DNA of 64,000 nucleotides from Streptomyces sp. AC1-42W (GTDB taxonomy: Bacteria; Actinomycetota; Actinomycetes; Streptomycetales; Streptomycetaceae): positions 2,728,001-2,792,000 of the forward strand of contig NZ_QKWY01000002.1 in assembly GCF_003248355.1 (NCBI RefSeq), written 5' to 3'. Each line of letters begins with the position of its first letter. Position 1 is the first letter of the stretch. Of the stretch, positions 24,673 through 33,446 are shown piece after piece. The notes beneath the pieces were generated by a model that made no database searches, was not told the DNA's origin, and saw nothing but the letters and a program-made list of their open reading frames with translations. Both the position numbers and the translations under genes were made by a program.

Positions 24673-27600
24673 CGCACGGCTCCTTCGGTGCGGATGCTCC
24701 AGGACAGTGCGGCGGCACGGACCATGCGCCGGCACAGGGCCTCGGCATCGGGGTCGATTCCGGCGACGCGGTTGTGGTGCATGTGCAGAAGGGACGGCAG
24801 CACAGTCTCCGGTGCGGGTCCTGGCCGCAGGAGCTTGCCGCGGTAGCGGGCGAGGGCGTCGCGGCGGCGCTGCCAGGTGTCACGTACGGCCCCACCACCT
24901 GGGAAGTCGCTCAGGGGCGCGCCCGGGTTGTCGTTCTCGGTGAGTCGCAGGACGAGCGCCTGTGTGGACCGAGGCGCCGCAGCGCCGTCGCCGCGAACGA
25001 GGTGTTCGGCCAGCCAGGCGTGTGCGGCGCCGGGGGAGCCGAGGAAGCCGGTGGCGATGTCCATGAACGAGGCTGCTGTGACGGCCGGGCGCAGCTCTGC
25101 GGGGAGGCCGAGGCGCAGCTGCGCCAGTGCGGCGGCCGAGTCGGCGGCGAAGCAGTCCTCGGCGGCGGCCAGGGCGGAGCCGGTCCCGTAACGGCCGGTT
25201 TCGGGAACGTAGGTGTCCCACTGCACGCGTTGGATCAGGCCCTCCTCACGCAGCGCGTCCGCCCAGCGGCCCACTTCCCGGGCGAGATCGGCGAAGTCGC
25301 CGGGCCGGGGAAGGCTGAAGCGGATGCGGAGATGGGAGACGGGGTCGGCGTACCGGACGAACCATGCCTCCGGGGCGGCCACATCCCCGGCCGACCCGGA
25401 AGAGTCCTCGTGCGCGAAGGACTCTCCGAACACGGCGGCCACGTCGTCGAGTAGGCACGGCAGGTGAGTGCTGAGGACTTCGCCGGCGCGTTCGGCGTTG
25501 CCGTACAGCTTCAGGTACCCGGTGTCGGCCGTGCCCGGGGTTCGGCCGTCCTGGCGCCGGACGACAGTGTGCCAGGTGGGGGCGGGGGCGGGCGGCTGGT
25601 CGGCGGCGAACGACATGGTCACCTCGTGGGCGCGGCCGATCCAGCCACAGGCGTCTTCTTCCGGCGCTTCGTGCAAGGACAGGGCGCGGTGGTGTTCCAG
25701 TTCCGCTCGCAGGAGGTCGCGATGACCGGCCCGGTCGAGGTCCAGGCGGAGCTGCTGGTCGGTGGAGCCGACGAACACGGTGCGTGGCACGCGGTGGCGC
25801 ATGCGCCAGTCCATGAAGTCCTCCGTCCACCGGCCGGCGTCCGGAAGGTCGCGGGCGCGCAGACGCCAGCAGGCCGCCGACAGGATGGTGCGGCCGTGGC
25901 GCACCTCTGGAAGGAACGGCAACTGGGCTGCGACGCCCCAGGCGAAGGGCAGGGGAATGGCGGTGTGGCAGCGGTGGACCTCGGTCAGGAACCGGACCAG
26001 GGGGTGCGTGGCGGTACTCAGCTCCACCGCGCTCATCACCGAGGGTTCCAGGCACTGCCCCGTGGAGAGGGAGACGAGGTAGAGACGTTCGGCGTCGGCG
26101 ACGACCCCCAGGTCGTCCACGGTGATGGTGGCGTCCGGGTTGTACTCGCCGACGGCCAGTACCTCGTCGGCGACCAGCGGAGCGCGCCCGACGTTGGAGG
26201 TGTGCCGGCGCAGTGGGGGAGCTGAAACCTGGACACGAAGCGCGCCTTCGGTGAGGGGCGGCAGGGTGCTGTGGGCGGCCTTCATCCGAGTCCGGTCGGT
26301 GGTGTCCAGCATCGGCAGGAAGCGGCCGGTGAGGCTGCCGGCCGCGAGGGACAGGCCGATGGTGGAGAGGGCGAAGCGTCCCTCCGTCAGCGCGCGGAGC
26401 GACCGTGCGAAGACGCTGAAGCACAGTTCGACGTGGGCCGGGAGAGCGGTGGGTTCTCCGACCGACAGCGCCTCGATGTCTTCCTCGGTGAGGACGATTC
26501 CGCGCTGGTCGGTCAGCGCGGCGTTCTGCGCGAGGGTGAGCAGGTGTTCGTCGCGCGATGTCGTGGCGAGGGTGGGGCGGGGCAGGGTCGTGCCGCGGTA
26601 CCCGACGGGGAAGCCGAGGCCGGTGTCAGGGCTGGTCAGTTCACGGACCGGGACGGCGGTGCCCATGCTGTAGCGGTCCAGGAACCTTGCCCGGTAGTCC
26701 CGCCAGGCTGCCGAGCCGTGTGGATAGGGCGTGATCCGGGCCATCAGGCTCAGGGCCCGCGCTGCCTCACGGGCCACGGCCTCGGGAAGGACGACATCGG
26801 CGTCCGGGCGCATCGTCACCACGAGGCCCTGCCCGGCGACGCCGCTGAGCGCGGTCATCATGTCGGTCGCCTGTGCGCGGAGGCCCGGCTGCTCGGTGGG
26901 ATGGGCACGGTTGTGATGGCCCAGAACACGTTGGACGTCGCGAAGCCGGTCGGCCGCCTGCGTCTCGGCGCCGCTCTCGTCGATGCGGGCGATCAAGTAG
27001 CCGAGGGCATCGGGGGCGGTCATCGGTGCCTGGAGTCCGGTCAGTAACACCCGGTGCTTGACCAGTGTGCGGATCATGTCCTCGACGGCCGCTTCCGGGT
27101 ACTCGGCGCCGAGTCCGGCCACCAGGTCGCGGACAAGGATCGGCGTGCGAGCGAGCCACAGGGCCATTTCCACAGCGCGGGTGCGCCGCAGGCCGGTGTC
27201 GGTCGGCCCGCCCTCGCCGGGCTGGTTCATCACGGTGATCCGGGTGCCGCGTACGACGTGGGTGGGGTCGGCGACGATTGTCAGGCAGCGCAGTACGGCC
27301 GGGTCGTTCTCCAGGGCGGACGTGATGGAGTGCAGCCATGCGGCGTCGGCGTGCGCGGTCGCGCGGGGCAGCGGGCCCCAGCGGACGTGTGCGTTCTGCC
27401 CGATACGCGCGACGGTCGGCCCGGCGAACAGTCCGAAGGGGGTTGCCCGGTATCGCATCCTGAGCAGGTAGCGGGCCAGGGACCGGCCGAGTCCGCGGAG
27501 ACGCCGGGACGTGGTCGGCTTGCCCGCCAGCAGGTCGCGGACGGCGTGGGCCAGCAAGGGCGAGGCGTGGCTGATGGCCGCCGCGCGGGTGTCGTCCGCC

Positions 27601-27725
27601 CATACGTCTTGGATCCAGGCGCGGGTCTTCTCGGTGCCGGCCTCTTCGCCGGGCCGGTCGAGGGCGGGGGCGTCGAACGGAACCATCGACAATCTGATCA
27701 GGCTCGCGTCAACGTAGCGGTACAT
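24669..27725 (-). CDS. lanB: lantibiotic dehydratase (full-length class I LanB)
   Basis: A 1018-residue class I dehydratase. The ATG has an AGGAG site at 5 nt. The N-terminal glutamylation region (about 35-690) includes RYLLRMRYRATPFGLFAG and RFLDRYSMGTAVPVRELTSPDTGLGFP. The C-terminal elimination domain (about 740-1000) includes YLKLYGNAERAGEVLSTHLP, WFVRYADPVSHLRIRFSLP, VQWDTYVPETGRYG and the terminal LLHMHHNRVAGIDPDAE. It uses Glu-tRNA to glutamylate and then dehydrate Ser/Thr of the precursor, which lies directly upstream. Full length and without visible disruption. Confidence 0.93.
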   Translation of the reverse strand: MYRYVDASLIRLSMVPFDAPALDRPGEEAGTEKTRAWIQDVWADDTRAAAISHASPLLAHAVRDLLAGKPTTSRRLRGLGRSLARYLLRMRYRATPFGLFAGPTVARIGQNAHVRWGPLPRATAHADAAWLHSITSALENDPAVLRCLTIVADPTHVVRGTRITVMNQPGEGGPTDTGLRRTRAVEMALWLARTPILVRDLVAGLGAEYPEAAVEDMIRTLVKHRVLLTGLQAPMTAPDALGYLIARIDESGAETQAADRLRDVQRVLGHHNRAHPTEQPGLRAQATDMMTALSGVAGQGLVVTMRPDADVVLPEAVAREAARALSLMARITPYPHGSAAWRDYRARFLDRYSMGTAVPVRELTSPDTGLGFPVGYRGTTLPRPTLATTSRDEHLLTLAQNAALTDQRGIVLTEEDIEALSVGEPTALPAHVELCFSVFARSLRALTEGRFALSTIGLSLAAGSLTGRFLPMLDTTDRTRMKAAHSTLPPLTEGALRVQVSAPPLRRHTSNVGRAPLVADEVLAVGEYNPDATITVDDLGVVADAERLYLVSLSTGQCLEPSVMSAVELSTATHPLVRFLTEVHRCHTAIPLPFAWGVAAQLPFLPEVRHGRTILSAACWRLRARDLPDAGRWTEDFMDWRMRHRVPRTVFVGSTDQQLRLDLDRAGHRDLLRAELEHHRALSLHEAPEEDACGWIGRAHEVTMSFAADQPPAPAPTWHTVVRRQDGRTPGTADTGYLKLYGNAERAGEVLSTHLPCLLDDVAAVFGESFAHEDSSGSAGDVAAPEAWFVRYADPVSHLRIRFSLPRPGDFADLAREVGRWADALREEGLIQRVQWDTYVPETGRYGTGSALAAAEDCFAADSAAALAQLRLGLPAELRPAVTAASFMDIATGFLGSPGAAHAWLAEHLVRGDGAAAPRSTQALVLRLTENDNPGAPLSDFPGGGAVRDTWQRRRDALARYRGKLLRPGPAPETVLPSLLHMHHNRVAGIDPDAEALCRRMVRAAALSWSIRTEGAVR

Positions 27726-27803
27726 CCATTCTCCTTCGGATCGCGGCGTTCCGGGCCCGGGGGCGGCCTGCCGCGCCCGCACCCGGGTCCGTCTGCGGCA
27801 AGG

Positions 27804-27818
27804 CCCGGTGCCGCCGGG
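27804..27818 (-). terminator. possible attenuator between precursor and LanB
   Basis: A 5-bp GC stem with 5-nt loop directly after the precursor stop, followed by a further CCCGGG palindrome in the 93-nt gap. Such a partial terminator would give more precursor than enzyme transcript. The stem is short, so this is tentative. Confidence 0.3.
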
Positions 27819-28019
27819 TCAGCTGCCGATGCAGGTGCTGTTGGAGCAGGCCGACTGGCAGGTGGAGCCGCAGTTGTCGCTCGTGTCGTTCAGCAACGCT
27901 CCGATGACGGGTGCCGAGGAAACCGTCTCGATGTCCAGGTCGAAGTCCCCGGCGTCCGTGCGCAAGTCCGTCGCCGCCTTCAGTGCGGTGCCGGACCCGG
28001 TGCTCATCCGCTGTGTCAT
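27819..28019 (-). CDS. FxLD-type class I lanthipeptide precursor
   Basis: A 66-residue precursor starting at an ATG with AGGAG 6 nt upstream. The leader contains DFDLDIETV (residues 25-33), an FxLD box like that recognised by class I LanB/LanC. The C-terminus NDTSDNCGSTCQSACSNSTC ends in IGS and holds four Cys (50, 54, 58, 63) among nine Ser/Thr (46, 47, 52, 53, 56, 59, 61, 62, 66), so up to four (methyl)lanthionine rings are possible. Asp45 and Asp48 near the first Cys are candidate substrates for the adjacent PCMT-like methyltransferase. The leader cleavage site is not evident and no protease gene is nearby. Confidence 0.92.
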   Translation of the reverse strand: MTQRMSTGSGTALKAATDLRTDAGDFDLDIETVSSAPVIGALLNDTSDNCGSTCQSACSNSTCIGS

Positions 28020-28082
28020 CTCGCTCTCCTTCAGGGAGGTGGTGGAAGTCGTGCTGTGCAACCTGGCGGTGGCCGGTGGTGG

Positions 28083-29294
28083 TCAGGGCCAGGTGATCGA
28101 GACCCGCGAGTGCCGCCGCTCGATGCGTCGGCCGTCAGCGGGAAGACGGTCGTCCGGCGTACCTGCCGGATAAACCTCGATGTGCGCGCGGGCACCGCGG
28201 TGTTCGCGGTCCCACACCTGGATCTCCTCGACCAGGCGCTCGGCGAGCCGCCGCCCGCGCGGGCCGTGACCGATTGCGCCCAGTTCGTAACGGTCCACCT
28301 CGTCCGTGGCCCGCACTGTGCGGTACGCGAAGCTGCCGCCGTCCACGAGAGCGGGGATGCCGAGCGGGGACACCGAGGTGACCAGCCCGCGATCACGGGC
28401 GCCTGGCATCGCGGCCAGCAGCGGCAGGTTGTCCAGCGCGGTGGTGAGCCACAGGTCGAGATGTTCGTTGGACTCGCTGCCGCCGAGCGTCACACCGGAC
28501 CACCGCGTGTTCCGTGGCGTCAAGAGGGCTTTGGCCAGGGCTTCGGTGTCCGGCTCGGGGTGACCGTCCAGGCGGAGACCGACCTGTTCGCCCGCCACGT
28601 CGTGCAGCACGGCGAGGCGGACCCGGTTCTCCCCGGCACCCTGCATCGGCACGAAGCCACACAGTTCGACCCCGTCACTGACAAGCCGGTCCCGGTCGCG
28701 GACGAAGGCCACGGTGCGGGTCATGCCGCGCATCCGCAACGGGACGACGAGGCGCCCGCCCTCCTTGAGGAGGTCCAGCCAGGCCGGCGGAATGTCGGCA
28801 GCCTGAACCGTTACCACGATTCGGTCGAACGGAGTGCTGTTGGGGATCTCGTTCTCCGCGTCCGCGGTGAGCACGGTGACGTTGCGGTACCCGGTCGCCT
28901 TCAGGAAGGCCGAGGCACGGGCCGTCACGTCCGGGTCGATGTCCACGGTCACGACGTGGCCGGTGTCCCCGACCACTTCCGCGAGGAGGGCGGCGTTGGG
29001 CCCGCCGGAGCCGATTTCGAGCACGGACATCCCCGGCGCGAGATCGGCCTGCTCCATCTGCATGGCTTGGATGCGAGGCGCGGACACCGAGCTGATCTGT
29101 ACCCCGTGCTCGTCGGTCTTGGTGATCGTCGCGACTTCGGCGCTGTACGTCGAGAGCATGTCCGCGTCGGGGGTGGCCAGGTGACGGCGTACGCTGCGGA
29201 ACGCGGCGATCACGCGAGGGCTGCGGGCAGCCCCCAGTTCGATGAGGCTTTCAGTGAGCGCATCGCGCAACTCCTGCTCGGACGATTTCTCCAT
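28083..29294 (-). CDS. FxLD-system PCMT-like methyltransferase
   Basis: A 403-residue protein with a protein-L-isoaspartate O-methyltransferase fold at residues about 60-220 (VQISSVSAPRIQAMQMEQ, SAM loop VLEIGSGGPNAALL at 91-104, GRLVVPLRMRGMTR) and a 180-residue C-terminal extension typical of the methyltransferase of FxLD lanthipeptide systems. Characterised relatives (OlvSA in the olvanthipeptide-type cluster) methylate a core Asp, which cyclises to a succinimide and yields isoaspartate. First gene of the operon; ATG with AGGAG. It probably modifies the precursor encoded 63 nt downstream. Confidence 0.9.
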   Translation of the reverse strand: MEKSSEQELRDALTESLIELGAARSPRVIAAFRSVRRHLATPDADMLSTYSAEVATITKTDEHGVQISSVSAPRIQAMQMEQADLAPGMSVLEIGSGGPNAALLAEVVGDTGHVVTVDIDPDVTARASAFLKATGYRNVTVLTADAENEIPNSTPFDRIVVTVQAADIPPAWLDLLKEGGRLVVPLRMRGMTRTVAFVRDRDRLVSDGVELCGFVPMQGAGENRVRLAVLHDVAGEQVGLRLDGHPEPDTEALAKALLTPRNTRWSGVTLGGSESNEHLDLWLTTALDNLPLLAAMPGARDRGLVTSVSPLGIPALVDGGSFAYRTVRATDEVDRYELGAIGHGPRGRRLAERLVEEIQVWDREHRGARAHIEVYPAGTPDDRLPADGRRIERRHSRVSITWP

Positions 29295-29936
29295 ACCGTT
29301 CTCCTTCTCGGCTGTGCCGAGCTCGCGTCGAAGTAGTCACCACCCGACAGCCCGGCCGTCACATCTGGTGCGAAGCCGTGTGCTCAGATAACTCCGTCCG
29401 AGCCGGTCCTGGTTAGGTGCTTCGGCGTGGGACCGAGATGAGCTTCCTAGGACGATTTGGCGACGCCTTTGCCTGACAGCGCGCAGACCACCGGCCCGAT
29501 CGACTTCCACCGAGCCTGGTACGTGCACGAGGCGCGTGGCAGCGGATCTGGGGGTCCGGCAGATCGGGCAGGCGGGGGGCCCGACGAGCTGTGCTTCCAC
29601 GAGCAGAAGCGCTCGGGCAGGATCGTCCACGGTGTCCCGGTGCGGAACTTGAACGCCACTGCCCACCAGGCCGAGGTGTCCGGTCCGGCAGCAGCGGCTC
29701 GATCCCTCACCCGCTGGGCATCAACCAACCATCAGGTGACCTGGGGGCTACTGCTCAACTGCCTTGGCCCTTCTGATGCTCTCGAAGCCGTCGCACGCGC
29801 CTGGCGTACTGCCCGGCCTGCGACCTTTGGACACGATCAATCGCAAATACGCGCGGGCAGCAGCACGTGGGGTCGGCTACTGCGAGGGCTCCTTCACCAA
29901 GGCGGTCCCCACTACCGGCAGGTGGCGTGCGACCGG
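29295..29936. other. intergenic region with IS relic upstream of the lanthipeptide operon
   Basis: 642 bases without an intact gene between the methyltransferase and the acetyltransferase, both on the minus strand. The lanthipeptide promoter must lie in its left part; TTATCT near 29382-29387 on the minus strand could be a -10 box, but no good -35 is seen. The middle is a decayed IS5-type transposase fragment. The right 200 bases show nothing recognisable. Confidence 0.4.
29447..29735 (-). pseudogene. decayed IS5-family transposase fragment
   Basis: On the minus strand one frame reads EPLLPDRTPRPGGQW and the adjacent frame continues AFKFRTGTPWTILPERFCSWKH. Together these match the N-terminus of IS5/IS112-type transposases (xPLLP...GGxWRDHRxVIDAIAFKFRTGTPWxxLPERFGSWK). 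A frameshift and loss of the segment between them, plus absence of the catalytic DDE region, show that it is a remnant. It is a sign of past transposition at the edge of the lanthipeptide operon. Confidence 0.7.
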
Positions 29937-30476
29937 TCACCGGATGGAGCGGACCATCACGGTGAGGACCGGGGAGGCCGGGGACGGCCTGCTTTGGCCG
30001 ATGTCCTCGTAGCACCATGACTTGTAGAGCGCGTGGACCTTTCCGTCACCTGCGGCTCCGTTCACCATGAGCGTCACGTACGGCACGTCGCCGGTGGCGA
30101 GAAGGGTGTCGTGGATGCGGCGGGCGGTGCCGGTCTTGCGCCAGGCAGGGTGGACACCGATCTCCTTGAGTGCCCTCGCGGGACGCTCGGTGTATTGCTT
30201 CGCCGGGGCTGGGCTGGTGCGCTGCCAGTATCGGTCGCCGTGCTCAATGGTGTTGCTGTACGCGTAGCCGACCGGTTGGCCGTCCGCGTATGCGAGGACG
30301 GCTGTGAAGCCCGGTTCCGTGGAATGCCGGTCGATTCGCTCACCGAATGCGGTGACCGCGTAGTTCGGCAGATGCAGCAGCGGGGCACGTACCTCGGCGT
30401 ACACATCGAGGAGGTCGCCTCGGATGGGTTCCAAGCTGCTGAAGACACGCAGCTCGGCGGTGGGTGCTGTGGTCAT
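29937..30476 (-). CDS. GNAT-family N-acetyltransferase
   Basis: A 179-residue acetyltransferase. GFTAVLAYADGQPVGYAYSN is the beta4 region and ALKEIGVHPAWRKTGTARRIHDTLLA carries the acetyl-CoA pyrophosphate-binding loop (V-x-P-x-x-R-x-x-G-x-A). The C-terminus YVTLMVNGAAGDGKVHALYKSWCYEDIG is typical. Its ATG overlaps the stop of the XRE-TPR regulator gene (ATGA), so they are co-expressed. The substrate is unknown; self-protection or tailoring of the nearby lanthipeptide is only a guess. Confidence 0.85.
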   Translation of the reverse strand: MTTAPTAELRVFSSLEPIRGDLLDVYAEVRAPLLHLPNYAVTAFGERIDRHSTEPGFTAVLAYADGQPVGYAYSNTIEHGDRYWQRTSPAPAKQYTERPARALKEIGVHPAWRKTGTARRIHDTLLATGDVPYVTLMVNGAAGDGKVHALYKSWCYEDIGQSRPSPASPVLTVMVRSIR

Positions 30477-31759
30477 GCGGCCGTCCTCCAGGTGGTGGTG
30501 TGCTCGGTCCAGTTTCGGGCGGCGGTGCTGTGCGGCGCGGTGGCGCGGAGGGCAGCTCCGAATTCCTGGAGCATGCGCGATACACGGGCGTGCCGGGTGG
30601 CGGCGTCTGCGGGAACCTTCATGGCGGCGGCTGTAGCCGCATCAGCTGCCCCCTGTGCGAGAAGGGCGTGGGCGAGGCGCGTCGTGGTGATGGCGCGGGA
30701 CCTGACCATGTGGGGCCGACGTGAGGCCAGGCAGCGGTGGGCGTGGTACTCGGCGGTGGGGTAGTCGCCGAGTGCCAGGTACGCGGAGAGGGCCAGGGAG
30801 TCCAGTTCGGCCTGATCGTAGAAGGCGAGCAACCAGACCGGTCGGTGGTCAGCGGGATTGGCGCGCTGCATGGCGTCCTGTGCCTGCTCGAACGCGCGCC
30901 GTGTCTCGGTCCGGTGCTGGGCCGTGCCGTGGATCGCCCCTTGGCGGGCCAGGCCCAAGGAGGCGAAGAGCGGGTCGCGGCGGGTGATGTGCAGGTTTCG
31001 TGCCACGTCGTTGGCGGCGATCGCGTCGGCGGGGCGGCCCATGTGGCGGTACATGGTGCCGGCGTGGCTCCAGATGCGGAACTTGATCGCCTGGTCTCCC
31101 GACATCTCGGCCAGGGCCTGCGCCTCGCGCATGTGCGCCTTCGCGACGTCGTAGCGCCGGCCGTCGATCGCCGCCCACATCGCGGACGAACGGAACGCGG
31201 CCCCGGAGGCGTACAGGCTGTTGCGTACTCGCTGCGTCGCACTGCCCGCGTTCTGGAGGTTGAGCGCTTCTTCGGCGAGTGCGGCGGCCTGCTCCTCGAT
31301 GCGTAGTTGCCCGCCATGGCGGTGGTCGCTGGCGATGATCTCGGCGAAGCGCTTGTTCAGCCGGTTGACGTCGCTCATGCCGATCCGGCGTGGTGACGCG
31401 GTCCCCGGGGCCGCCGCTGCTGCGGCAGCCGCCGCGGCGATTCCGCCGACGAGGGTACGGCGCTTCATGTCGGGTTCCTCCTGCTGCGATGGTGCTGAGA
31501 TGGACGGCGGCCGACCTCGTGGCACGAACCCCAAGGCGACGGCAGGTAATCCGGTGACGGCCTCAAGCGCCTTACGGGTCGCCGATTTCGGCCAGGTGAC
31601 CCGACCCGCCTTCCATGCCCGCACCGATGACCCGTCGAGCCCTCCTATGCGCCCGGTCAGTTCCTCGACAGCCCCGTTCACCGCATCGGCCAGGCTGTTG
31701 GAGCTGTAGCCGTGCTCGGTCATCCACGCCTCGAGGACGGTGTTGCGGATCGCGTCCAT
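30473..31759 (-). CDS. XRE-type HTH regulator with TPR-like domain
   Basis: A 428-residue protein. The N-terminus (AWMTEHGYSSNSLADAVNGAVEELTG and GSSVRAWKAGRVTWP) is a helix-turn-helix of the type found in Streptomyces XRE/TPR regulators. A hydrophobic Ala run at about 105-120 (LVGGIAAAAAAAAAAPGTA) follows, then a helical TPR-like array to the end (HMREAQALAEMSGDQAIKFRI, ALSAYLALGDYPTAEYHAHR). Such proteins sense signals through the TPR part. Lying just upstream of the lanthipeptide operon on the same strand, it is a candidate regulator. Confidence 0.8.
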   Translation of the reverse strand: MDAIRNTVLEAWMTEHGYSSNSLADAVNGAVEELTGRIGGLDGSSVRAWKAGRVTWPKSATRKALEAVTGLPAVALGFVPRGRPPSISAPSQQEEPDMKRRTLVGGIAAAAAAAAAAPGTASPRRIGMSDVNRLNKRFAEIIASDHRHGGQLRIEEQAAALAEEALNLQNAGSATQRVRNSLYASGAAFRSSAMWAAIDGRRYDVAKAHMREAQALAEMSGDQAIKFRIWSHAGTMYRHMGRPADAIAANDVARNLHITRRDPLFASLGLARQGAIHGTAQHRTETRRAFEQAQDAMQRANPADHRPVWLLAFYDQAELDSLALSAYLALGDYPTAEYHAHRCLASRRPHMVRSRAITTTRLAHALLAQGAADAATAAAMKVPADAATRHARVSRMLQEFGAALRATAPHSTAARNWTEHTTTWRTAA

Positions 31760-31960
31760 GCGGGCACGGTAGCCCGCGAGCTATCCGCCGACCAGGTAAA
31801 ACGCGGGTCAAAACACCCTAGGCAAGCCCGCTCGGCATGCAGTCGAACGCCCTAACCAGCCCTCGGGGGAGGGGAGTTACCTGGATAAGTCACTTTCCGC
31901 GAGCGGCCGGTAGCGGTTCGTATCGCCCTCGAATTCATCGCTCACATCAGGAGACCTGTC

Positions 31961-32542
31961 ATGCACCACGAACAGCCCCGGAGGAGTCGGCTCGTGTTGG
32001 CGGATACGCCCAACGCCGTCGCCCTGGCGCGGTTGCACGCCGCCGATGTTCTCGCGGGCTGGGGAGTGGCTGCCGACGTCGTCGAGACGGCGCGGCTTCT
32101 GGTGTCGGAGCTGGCGACCAACGCCGTGCGGCACTCGGAGGACGCTGAGGAGCCGGCGCCGCCGCTCTCGTCACAGAGCGACGTGCGGACCTTCGAACTG
32201 GCGCTGGAAGCCGTGTCCGGCGCCATCCGGTTGTCGGTGTGGGACCGCGATGCCAGGCCGCCGGTTCTGAAGGAGGTCGGTGTCGACGCGACGGGTGGGC
32301 GGGGGATCTTCATCGTTGCGGCGCTGAGTCGAGCCTGGGGCTACTACCCGGCGCGCAGCGCGACGGGGAAAGTGGTGTGGGCCGAGATCGCGCTCGCTTC
32401 CACGGGTCCGGGTGAGGGCCGCGACGCTATGACGTCGTCGTCGTTGGGCCGGCCGGCAACGGACGGCTGCCGGGTGCCCGAGGACGCACGGGTGGAACCG
32501 AACCTGATCGGCCGCGTACTCGTCGGCATCCGAGAACTCTGA
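31961..32542 (+). CDS. HATPase anti-sigma-factor-like ATP-binding protein
   Basis: A 193-residue protein with the HATPase_c boxes of RsbW/SpoIIAB-like kinases: N box ELATNAVRHS, G1 box WDRDARPPV and G2 box GGRGIFIVAALSRAWGYYP. Many Streptomyces encode dozens of these with no adjacent sigma factor. The ATG follows AGGAG at 7 nt. The last 45 residues are outside the domain and low in conservation. It may act in a partner-switching circuit; the partner is unknown. Confidence 0.88.
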   Translation: MHHEQPRRSRLVLADTPNAVALARLHAADVLAGWGVAADVVETARLLVSELATNAVRHSEDAEEPAPPLSSQSDVRTFELALEAVSGAIRLSVWDRDARPPVLKEVGVDATGGRGIFIVAALSRAWGYYPARSATGKVVWAEIALASTGPGEGRDAMTSSSLGRPATDGCRVPEDARVEPNLIGRVLVGIREL

Positions 32543-32671
32543 CCGCGTCGGCCGGCTGCCTGGGCAACCGCGCCCCCGCGTAGGCCCCCCGAGTCGCCGA
32601 CCGCCACACACGTACGCCACACACCTGTGCACCACAAGCAGGTGCACGACCTACCTGACGAGGACTGTTCG

Positions 32672-33418
32672 ATGACGCACTCGCTGACGACCGCAGTGGC
32701 CACCGCACGCGAGCTGAAGCGCGTCCTGGAGTACACCGGTCTCGGCTTCGAGCTGGAGGAGGGCGCTGCACCGGGTGGCTGCCGCCTGCGCCTGGCTTCC
32801 TCGGCCGCCCACCCCTGGACGTGCGGAGACGTACGAGCCCATTTGCTTGCCGAGGGAATCACCGCCGAGGTGGTACACCTCGAAGACCACTCTGCCGACC
32901 CCGGCGGCGAGCTGGTTCTCACCCTTTCCTCGGAGGAGGAAGTCCGAGGCATCGGGCGGCTGTTGGAGGCCCGTCTCACGGAGGTGCAGAACGCGGCGCT
33001 GCAGTTGCATCGAGCCCTTGCCGCCACCGGCGTCGAGCGGCACGTGGACATCCAGACCATCGGAAGTCGCGCCCTCATCGACATCGGCACGTTCGATCCG
33101 GACGCGGCCACGCTCCTCTACCGCGGCCTCGGCGGCGACGAGTCGATCCTGCGCGGCCTGGACCTCACGGACTGGCACGACCACGAGCGGTTCGCCCAGG
33201 AGGTTGCGCAGGCGGTTGCCGGTACCGGCCGGGCACAGCTCGTGGAGTCGGTGCCCGTCTGCGGTCAGTGCCGGGAGCGGCACGGCGGCAACCGCATCCG
33301 CTTCGACTACCTGGACGCGGAGGACACGCTGCTCCTCGCGGATACCTTGCTCCGGGCCGCCGAGTCGGCAGGTTCGGCCCGCGTTCCGCGTCTTCTGCCG
33401 ACGCGAGGGCGACCGTAG
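32672..33418 (+). CDS. hypothetical protein with CxxC pair
   Basis: A 248-residue acidic soluble protein that I do not recognise. The ATG has GAGGA 8 nt upstream; an earlier in-frame start is less likely. The middle is alternating strands and helices (AEVVHLEDHSADPGGELVLTLSSEEEVRG). Near the C-terminus VCGQCRERHGGNRIRFDYLD has a single C-x2-C plus His. Codon use is typical of the host. It follows the HATPase gene by 129 nt on the same strand and may be co-transcribed. Confidence 0.65.
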   Translation: MTHSLTTAVATARELKRVLEYTGLGFELEEGAAPGGCRLRLASSAAHPWTCGDVRAHLLAEGITAEVVHLEDHSADPGGELVLTLSSEEEVRGIGRLLEARLTEVQNAALQLHRALAATGVERHVDIQTIGSRALIDIGTFDPDAATLLYRGLGGDESILRGLDLTDWHDHERFAQEVAQAVAGTGRAQLVESVPVCGQCRERHGGNRIRFDYLDAEDTLLLADTLLRAAESAGSARVPRLLPTRGRP

Positions 33419-33446
33419 CGGCGGGGGCACTCGTGCCGCCTCCGGT

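Noticed and set aside
31760..31960. Riboswitch or structured leader between the XRE regulator and HATPase genes
   Set aside because: No known riboswitch core motif is visible; only short GC-rich repeats and a normal ribosome-binding site.
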